From: Candidatus Aminicenantota bacterium
Lineage (GTDB): Bacteria; Acidobacteriota; Aminicenantia; UBA2199
Direction of reading: 5' to 3'
Assembly (NCBI GenBank): GCA_030610885.1
Contig: JAUWQW010000015.1
Coordinates: 1 to 34,540, forward strand
DNA length: 34,540 bases
Shown here: positions 33,992-34,540 of the stretch, one piece after another
How positions within the stretch are numbered: position 1 is the first letter of the stretch
Layout of the letters: each line of letters opens with the position of its first letter
The notes under the pieces: generated by a model
The model's database searches: none
Seen by the model: only the letters and a program-made list of their open reading frames with translations
Told to the model about the DNA's origin: nothing
Position numbers and translations under genes: made by a program

Positions 33992-34025
33992 TAGATTTAT
34001 AGACAAGGAAAGATAATATAAAATA

Positions 34026-34540
34026 TTGGAGAAGGGAAATATCAAAAATTTAAAAGAATTAATTGATCTTTTTGAACACAACATCAAACAATATAAGGGA
34101 AAATATTATGATGAGGCTAAAACAAGGGTTGATTTTATTGATAAATTCTTCATGTTACTTGGATGGGATGTATACAATGAAAAGGAATATTCAGAACAGT
34201 ATCGTGATGTTGTTCGGGAAGACAGAGTTGAAATAAAGGGAAAGGTTAAAGCACCTGATTATAGTTTTCGTATTGGTGGGTTTAGAAAATTCTTTGTAGA
34301 AGCCAAGAAACCTTCAGTTAATATAAAACACGATATTGAACCTGCTTTCCAATTAAGAAGATATGCTTATACAGCAAAACTTCCATTATCAATTCTTACG
34401 GATTTTGAAGAATTTGCAGTTTATGATACACGAATTAAACCTGATAAGCATGATCAAGCCTCAACAGCCAGGATTTTCTATTGCACTTATGAGGATTATG
34501 AAAAGGAATTTGATTTCATATTTAACACCTTTTCAAGGCA
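34026..34540 (+). CDS. Type IIG-like restriction-modification protein, N-terminal part (cut by window end)
   Basis: At least 171 residues, open to the last base. The sequence EAKTRVDFIDKFFMLLGWDV, then KAPDYSFRIGGFRKFFVEAKKP, QLRRYAYTAKLPLSILTDFEEF and FDFIFNTFSR is the N-terminal nuclease domain of large single-chain type II restriction-modification enzymes (Eco57I/BREX-PglX-like methylase fusions). The nuclease motif is PD (77-78) with E92-A-K94, the PD-(D/E)xK arrangement. A methyltransferase and a target-recognition domain should follow outside the window. The start is unsure: TTG 34026 is the most upstream usable codon after a stop, but the AAGGAA site is 15 bases away. It has its own strong promoter. 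Confidence 0.78.
   Translation, partial: MEKGNIKNLKELIDLFEHNIKQYKGKYYDEAKTRVDFIDKFFMLLGWDVYNEKEYSEQYRDVVREDRVEIKGKVKAPDYSFRIGGFRKFFVEAKKPSVNIKHDIEPAFQLRRYAYTAKLPLSILTDFEEFAVYDTRIKPDKHDQASTARIFYCTYEDYEKEFDFIFNTFSR

Noticed and set aside
33669-34016. Open frames of 70-79 codons over the minisatellite on both strands
   Set aside because: They follow from an 8-bp repeat without stops, have Ser/Thr/His/Pro-rich low-complexity products and lack ribosome sites.

Overview
This is an AT-rich stretch (roughly 30% G+C by eye) of a diderm, probably anaerobic bacterium. lpxB points to lipid A and an outer membrane. A tungsten-type aldehyde:ferredoxin oxidoreductase, two radical-SAM or Fe-S enzymes and a PyrK-dependent dihydroorotate dehydrogenase point to anaerobic life. 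A PknB-type kinase joined to TPR-like repeats, two GspG/GspK-like pseudopilins and several 6-bladed beta-propeller proteins with the FGxxGxGPxxF signature recall Acidobacteriota/Aminicenantes-like lineages. That placement is inference; no rRNA gene is present to settle it.

Layout, left to right. 1-245 holds only a possible gene tail and a promoter. 246-4209 (+) is a tightly overlapping three-gene operon: aldehyde:ferredoxin oxidoreductase, class II aldolase, and a PflX-like radical SAM protein with a twin-arginine leader. 4306-9261 (-) carries, in transcription order, nadA, an Nfu/NifU-type Fe-S scaffold, a large GT-C-like membrane protein and a secreted beta-propeller. nadA is divergent from an aminotransferase (9360-10556, +) across a 98-bp region with two facing promoters and a palindrome. 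10607-16542 (+) holds two pseudopilins and lpxB, then dnaK, then metG. A 1115-residue Ser/Thr kinase with a long 46-residue repeat array (16567-19914, -) faces metG.

20132-23686 (+) is a beta-propeller cluster: two intact genes and a third broken by a frameshift at a run of nine A. The broken gene lies directly behind a truncated IS200/RAYT-like transposase. 23845-26200 (+) is pyrK-pyrD-pyrF. Converging on it is a minus-strand operon read from 33642 down to 26214: ispH, rpsA, a HIT protein, hisS, aspS and a POT-like MFS transporter, with overlaps or very short gaps throughout. Past ispH lie an 8-bp minisatellite, a strong promoter and the start of a type IIG-like restriction-modification gene cut by the window end.

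Most genes are housekeeping. The parts most worth a second look are: the AOR/aldolase/Tat-radical-SAM operon, with its Cys-rich aldolase insert; the kinase with about twelve 46-residue repeats; the frameshifted propeller and transposase scar; the recurring extended -10 promoters, one of which implies a leaderless pilin mRNA; and the minisatellite beside a restriction gene.
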